From assembly GCA_001414485.1 (NCBI GenBank), contig LLEY01000090.1, forward strand, positions 186,001 to 250,000: a stretch of DNA of 64,000 nt, read 5' to 3'. Shown piece by piece: positions 59,279-64,000 of this stretch. Position 1 is the first letter of the stretch. Each line of letters begins with the position of its first letter. The notes below the pieces were generated by a model. The model had not been told where the DNA came from and ran no database searches. It worked only from the letters and a program-made list of their open reading frames with translations. Source of the stretch: Calycina herbarum. Its lineage: Eukaryota; Ascomycota; Leotiomycetes; Helotiales; Pezizellaceae. A program made the translations under genes and the position numbers.

Positions 59279-61200
59279 ATGCCATACATCATGGAAATCG
59301 AGGGCGAGCTTTGCAGCCGTTGCAGGCCAATCTTTTCAACACTAGAGAATTTGACGAAGCTGAGGTATCATTATGACAGTGAAGGCTATCGGCATTACAA
59401 ACGTCGCGAGCTTTCTGTGAGCGCTTCAAGAGGTTGCAGGCTGTGCACAATTCTGTGGTCCAAAACAGGCTCTTTGTGGGAGGAGGACGATGATGAGTTG
59501 ATTTTCCGAGCACACTGTGTCTATTTTGTACATGAGCAGCACGGCCATCCATTCCACAATGCGGGGAAGGATCTTTCTATCAACGTGTCACTTCTGTCAG
59601 CCAATGTTGGGGAAGAAACATACATGGCAACGTTCATACTCATCACCGCAGCTGGTAAGTAGACTTTGTACTGTTACTTGAGATGTTGCTGAAAGAAGTT
59701 GGAGACGATAGTGCGGCAAAGTACATCTTGGCCCGTCCAATACCGAATGATCTATCAGATCTTCAAAGTCAAAGCCAGATCCAAACCTGGCTTCAAGATT
59801 GTCACGAAAACCACCAATGCTCTAAAGAAATTCTTTTACCGAAGCTTCCCACGAGAGTTCTCGATATCTCAGAGCCTCAGCCGCGTCTGCACATCAGTGC
59901 AAAGAACGAGCGATCTCAGTATGCTTGCCTGAGCTATTGCTGGGGTGGGCCCCAAGAAGTCCTCACGACGAAGGCGAATTTAAGCAATAACATCAAACGA
60001 TTGCCATTGGATAAATTGCCCAAGACTTTGCAAGATGCGATATCGGTATCGAAAAGTCTAGGCCTTCGTTTCTTGTGGATTGATGCGTTGTGCATCATAC
60101 AAGATAGCCCGGAGGACAAAGCTATCGAGATCAACAAGATGGGATCAATTTACACGGATGCTACAGTAACCATCTTCGCTACTTGTGCCTCCAGGGTTGG
60201 TGATGGCTTTTTGCAACACCGTTCTTCAGACGAAGGCGGTGTTCAGTTATCTTTCTACGTTTCTGATTCTATGCAAGGAAAAGTAACAATGCTACTCCAA
60301 GATGATTATACCCCAGACGAGCCCCTGGATTCCCGTGCCTGGGTTGTACAGGAAACACTGCTTTCCCGACGTCGTTTAATATATGGGACCAAAGAGCTAT
60401 TATGGAAATGCCAAGAGAACGATATTCAAACCGTTACAGTATCGCCACGGACATACAACATATTGCTAGGTCGTCTTCCTAGCGGTATTTTCTCTCCTGC
60501 TCAAGACTTCGATGTAAGAAGACAGAAGGAAGCTGACAATTCACATGTCGAGTCTTGGAGGACCATTGTGCAGAACCTTACTAGTCGTGGGATAACAAAT
60601 AGAGAAGATCGTCTCCCGGCAATTGGAGGTGTGGTGGCAGAGCTACAGGAAGTTTGGAAGGATGAATATATCGTGGGAGTATGGCGACGCACACTTGCCC
60701 AAAACCTGATGTGGTATAGAGTAGTGTCCCATCCCTCAGCATCGCTTCCCAGACCAGTGGAATACCGATCTCCCACCTGGTCTTGGGCATCGGTCGACTG
60801 TGCTGTTGATTTTCGCCCAATCGAATTTGTCGACGTCGAGGTTGTGGATTGCACTATCCAACTGAGATCATCACTTGCGCCTTTTGGCTATGCTAGTAGT
60901 GGTGAGCTAGTCTTGAAAGGAAAGGTTTTGTCAATGGCTCATATGGAACCTGAGAACGTAAGTGGGTGGAAAGTCACACAAGATGTTGCGTCTGAACGCC
61001 TTGACCCCAATACAATCTTTGTACTCTGTGGTTTAAACAATGGGCGGGCGTATGGATTAATTTTGAATCCTGATGGCGATGGTAGATATCTTCGCACCGG
61101 CATTTTTGGCCATGAGGATAGTGTTCTTAGATTTCTGGGAGACCCGGACTGTGTTTGGAAAAGACCGGAAGTAACTATACAAGAGCTTCGAATATTTTGA
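59279..61200 (+). CDS. HET-domain (heterokaryon incompatibility) protein
   Basis: Two exons (59279-59654, 59699-61200), 625 residues. The HET domain is typical: YACLSYCWGG, then LPKTLQDAISVSKSLGLRFL, LWIDALCIIQDSPEDKAIEI, MGSIYTDATVTIFA and, later, DSRAWVVQETLLSRRRLIYG. The N-terminal ~140 residues contain CSRCRP and GCRLCTILW, the cysteine-bearing lead-in common to this family. HET proteins mediate programmed cell death on non-self fusion in studied fungi (HET domains are TIR-like in fold). No extra sensor domain is visible; the C-terminal half (PTWSWASVDCAVDF) is the usual trailing region. The start MPYIMEIEGELC could instead be the second Met at 59291. Confidence 0.9.
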
Positions 61201-61525
61201 AACTTACGTGTGGATGATGTCACCCCAAAAACAAATAGAAGGGAAAAAATTAAAAGAGTTTACTCCCCAATTATCAACTGAGACTAGCTATCTATCTCGA
61301 AGCCAGCTTGTCCGTCCTTCCCCTCTTGTACTTCAACCTCTACCGGCTACTCCCACTCCTAAATTGCTACGCTATACTACTCGTATATTAAACGATTATT
61401 CTCACTCACCGTCCTATTTTTCTCAAGGAGAACCACTCCCCAAACCTCCGAACATAATTTCCCTAGTCTAGAAACAAAAATAAACGTCAAAAAGCGACGT
61501 ACACACGTCAAAAAAGCATTTTTCA
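61201..61525. other. HET gene 3' flank
   Basis: 325 bp, CT- and A-rich, including AAAAAGCGACGT and ACGTCAAAAAAGC; the A-run is the complement of the T-run terminator for the minus-strand tRNA. Confidence 0.4.
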
Positions 61526-61662
61526 TGAACAGAGCGGGGTTCGAACCCGCGCCTCTTTCGAGAATGGTGTTTCAACTTAATACATCTAGAACTGAGCACA
61601 GAACGCACTTAGGACCCTAGAATTCTTAAAACCATCGCCTTAGACCACTCGGCCATCTGTCC
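61526..61662 (-). tRNA. tRNA-Leu (anticodon UAA) with a long intron
   Basis: Minus-strand gene with full cloverleaf. The acceptor stem GGACAGA/TCTGTTC has seven pairs (one G-T). Box A is TGGCCGAGTGGTCTAAGGCG, a leucine D-arm. The anticodon stem ATGGT/ACCAT holds TT-TAA-G. A long variable arm as in class II tRNAs (TCTCGAAAGAGG) and the T-arm GCGGG-TTCGAAC-CCCGC follow. Discriminator A (61526). An intron of about 50 nt follows G37 and contains TTAA able to pair with the anticodon. Downstream is a T6 run for pol III termination. Confidence 0.92.
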
Positions 61663-63087
61663 TGGAGGTTTTTTTAGGGGTCTCAAATCGTTATTTCGTA
61701 ATAATAAGGTGTGGGGAAGGGTGGGGTTATTTTGGGGCTTAGTGGGGGTTCGGCGAAATATCGGCTGTGATGGGAGGGAGGACTTGGGAAGGATAAACAT
61801 TTGATAAATAATAGTCGGTTCCTCTTCTTCTATATATTTACTTGAAGTTGTTAAAAGTAAGTTTCTTATATAATACGTAATACTAGGAGACCTTTGATAT
61901 ATTTAAGAGTTAGATAAAAATTCTATTACTTTTTTAAGAAGTATACTCTTAAGCCACGAGTACTGCTCCTAAGTAACTTATGAAAGATGAAGACTATAAG
62001 TTCTATAGACTCCTTCTTATATTACCCGAGCTTATAGTAACTAGGCTTTAATACTCCTAGAAAAAGAAAAGAAAGTCCCTCTATAGTACAAAATTTTCAT
62101 ATCTTTATATTTATAATAAGCACACACTCTTCTCTTTGGTAGCGTAACGATGATATAGATGAGAGAAGGGCGGAAGGAAGAACTGTAGGAGAGACAGAAG
62201 TAGAAATACAGACAGATAGAGATAGCTTCACTAACCCGGGCCCGGGTTTCATCAATAGACATCCTCAACCCTCCTCCTAAAACATATAAAATGAAAGAAA
62301 TTTACTCCACCAGGAGAAGGGGAGCTGACTATTAGGCTCGTTGTACGAAGAAATCCGTTGTCTAACTTTTGTCGGCATGTAGTTTGAGAGCGCCTCGAGT
62401 TGGAACAAACGCAGTGCTTGCTCATTGAAATATAATGTAAAACATGGATAACTCGTTGCGCTAAACCTTCTTTCCAAGCTACCTAGATCAATATTCCAAT
62501 TTATCCCAAGTATTTAGGTTACTTACGTTAAATTGCCCTGAAAAGTCGGAACAGTTAGTTAGATAGATAGATGAGTATTTACTACCGCTTTTATTGTCTA
62601 TCGCGAGACTAGCTTCAAGACTACACAACAAGGGGTCCATTCTTAAAATCCCTTTGAAAGAGAGAAGATCATCCACACTTATCACATTGATATTAGCAAT
62701 TCTCCATATTAAGTATTTCATTTACGCCATTGAGTAGAAAGCTTCAGCTATGTAACAAGTCAAGAGCCACCATCCGACTCCTCATCGAGTAACCCAATGA
62801 ATAAGTAACCCGAGAGTAAGAAGAAAAAGAAGCCCAGCCAGCCATACCCAGATTGTATGTGAAAGAAGCCATCCATGAACCCTTCCCCGCCCAGAAAAAA
62901 AAGAACACGTTATCCATGATTGATGAGTTTTTTTTCGCATCCATGCTCCACACCCCATCAGTTCAGATCAAAGCTAAAGCCCGAGAACATGTTCTCTATC
63001 TTCCGTTCCCCAGGTAGACAGATTCAAATCCATAGAATTTTCAAAAAGAAGAGCGTAAACCCATATTCAAGTTCAAACTTCCTCCGT
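61663..63087. other. Gene-free region, AT-rich
   Basis: About 1.4 kb. The part 61,830-62,230 is strongly AT-rich and looks decayed. A perfect 16-bp palindrome AACCCGGGCCCGGGTT lies at 62233-62248. The right end is the 3' flank of the hnRNP gene. Confidence 0.4.
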
Positions 63088-64000
63088 TCAACCCCTAGCA
63101 TAAGGATGGAATCCCCGGTTTCCGCCTTGTCCACCACCTCTGCCACCCCGATAATTCGCACCTGGTTTTCCAGCATTCTTGGGACCAGTAGGTGCGCCAG
63201 CAGGAGGAGCACTAACAGGACCGCCCGAAGGAGGTGCAGAACCTCTGTTGCTACCACCTCCACTTCCGCCTCTGAATCCTCCACGACCGCCGCCGCCTCC
63301 ACTGGGGACAGCAGGTTGCGGAACATCGTCGTACATTCCCTCCCAAGAGGTAGGGCCATTTCCTCCACCCATTCCATATCCACCTCCACCACCATATTGG
63401 CTTTGCTCTCTCGAAGCACGTCGCATTTGTTGTTGTTCGTATTTCTGCTGCTCGAACATTTGCTGTTCATAAGCGTTATAACCCGGTGTACCAATTCGTC
63501 CACCAGGATTACTTCCCCCACCCGCAGCATAGGCGCCATTTCCCATCGCAGGACCGTTTCCATTTCCTCCTCCCATGCCTTGCATGCCCATCTGCTGCAT
63601 TTGTTGCATTTGTTGCATCTGCTGCATCATCTGAGGATTCATTCCCTGCATGCCCGTACTGGGAGACTGAGGACTCTGACTTCGTCCGCCAGCTCCGGCA
63701 CCACCAGCTTGCATCTGAGCCTGCATAGCTTGCATTTGCTGCATCTGCATCATCTGTTGCATCATAGCGGGATTCATAGCCATTCCAGGCATTCCTCCCC
63801 CTCGTCCCATTTGTTGCATCATCTGAAAGTACTGTTGCATGCGTTGCATGTATTGAGCCATGACTTGGGGTGTCATTCCACCTTGGGCCATGTTTCCTGC
63901 TCCACCTTGGGGCGCCTGATTTTGATTTTGATTTTGCATGTCGTCGTTGCCACCTTTGCGGAATCGTCCACCACTTCCTCCGCTGCCGCCGCCTCTGCCT
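63088..64000 (-). CDS. hnRNP / HRP1-like RNA-binding protein, C-terminal part (5' end outside the window)
   Basis: Open from the right edge to a stop at 63088, about 304 residues. It starts inside a Gly-rich stretch ending GGRFRKGGNDD, then QNQNQNQAPQ, MTPQVMAQYMQRMQQYFQMM, MNPAMMQQMMQMQQMQAM, a Gly-rich block, EQQMFEQQKYEQQQMRRASR, and RGG-type repeats ending GGQGGNRGFHPYARG. This Met/Gln-rich then RGG-rich tail resembles the C-terminus of fungal HRP1/Nab4 (CFIB), a shuttling factor for mRNA 3'-end formation whose paired RRMs would lie upstream, beyond 64000. RGG repeats are likely arginine-methylation sites. Another Gly-rich hnRNP is possible since no RRM is visible here. Confidence 0.75.
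   Translation of the reverse strand, partial: GRGGGSGGSGGRFRKGGNDDMQNQNQNQAPQGGAGNMAQGGMTPQVMAQYMQRMQQYFQMMQQMGRGGGMPGMAMNPAMMQQMMQMQQMQAMQAQMQAGGAGAGGRSQSPQSPSTGMQGMNPQMMQQMQQMQQMQQMGMQGMGGGNGNGPAMGNGAYAAGGGSNPGGRIGTPGYNAYEQQMFEQQKYEQQQMRRASREQSQYGGGGGYGMGGGNGPTSWEGMYDDVPQPAVPSGGGGGRGGFRGGSGGGSNRGSAPPSGGPVSAPPAGAPTGPKNAGKPGANYRGGRGGGQGGNRGFHPYARG

Noticed and set aside
63179..63728. Proline-rich plus-strand frames opposite the hnRNP gene
   Set aside because: Complement of Gly-rich codons (GGN/CCN); the minus frame has RGG repeats and continues to the edge.

Overview
The window is nuclear DNA from a filamentous ascomycete (Pezizomycotina). The evidence is many 45-60 nt GT-AG introns, fungal allorecognition-type genes (a NACHT/STAND protein and a HET-domain protein), a dispersed 5S rRNA gene, a pogo/Fot1 transposon relic with RIP-like C-to-T decay, and a fungal housekeeping gene set. 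A leotiomycete is my impression only; the species cannot be read from the sequence.

Layout. 1-6.1 kb: a NACHT-type STAND receptor-like gene (minus strand, running off the left edge) is divergent from a Rad5/HLTF-like SNF2 ATPase. 6.1-11.3 kb: no protein gene; a GC-rich repeat block sits just before a 5S rRNA gene. 11.3-19.2 kb: a small cysteine-rich secreted protein, an MFS drug:H+ antiporter, a YwbE/DUF2196 plus zinc-finger protein, and a Par32-like GRGGAGN-repeat protein. 20.9-22.2 kb: an intron-containing tRNA-Gly candidate and, 44 bp further on, an internally deleted Fot1/pogo element with perfect 47-bp terminal inverted repeats. 23.5-27.1 kb: a DDHD phospholipase A1. 27.1-32.8 kb: a gene-free AT-rich island with palindromic repeats, diverged tandem repeats and a 378-bp hAT-type MITE.

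32.8-46 kb is a dense housekeeping cluster: a small Ala-rich protein, an OST3/OST6 oligosaccharyltransferase subunit, a long coiled-coil protein with an exact 168-bp internal repeat, an MRM2-type mitochondrial rRNA methyltransferase, ribosomal protein eL18, a mitochondrial carrier of the YPR011C type and an SR splicing factor. 46-48.4 kb holds a degenerate 19-21 bp repeat and a pure 8-bp minisatellite. 48.4-50.8 kb: an ARE1/ARE2-type sterol O-acyltransferase. 50.8-55 kb: no supported gene. 55-64 kb: a 1256-residue MIT-domain protein, a HET-domain protein, a tRNA-Leu(UAA) with a long intron, and the 3' end of a glycine/methionine-rich hnRNP (HRP1-like) gene cut by the right edge.

The genes form no single pathway. 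Several share short divergent intergenic regions (NACHT/SNF2, OST3/coiled-coil, eL18/carrier). I reconstructed exon structures by eye from splice sites, reading phase and family conservation; every multi-exon model that is complete in the window closes in frame. I found no convincing new multi-gene system. The most unusual items are the two transposon relics, the 8-heptad coiled-coil repeat, the RING-like zinc finger lacking its histidine in the SNF2 protein, and a possible mitochondrial N-terminal extension on the DDHD phospholipase.
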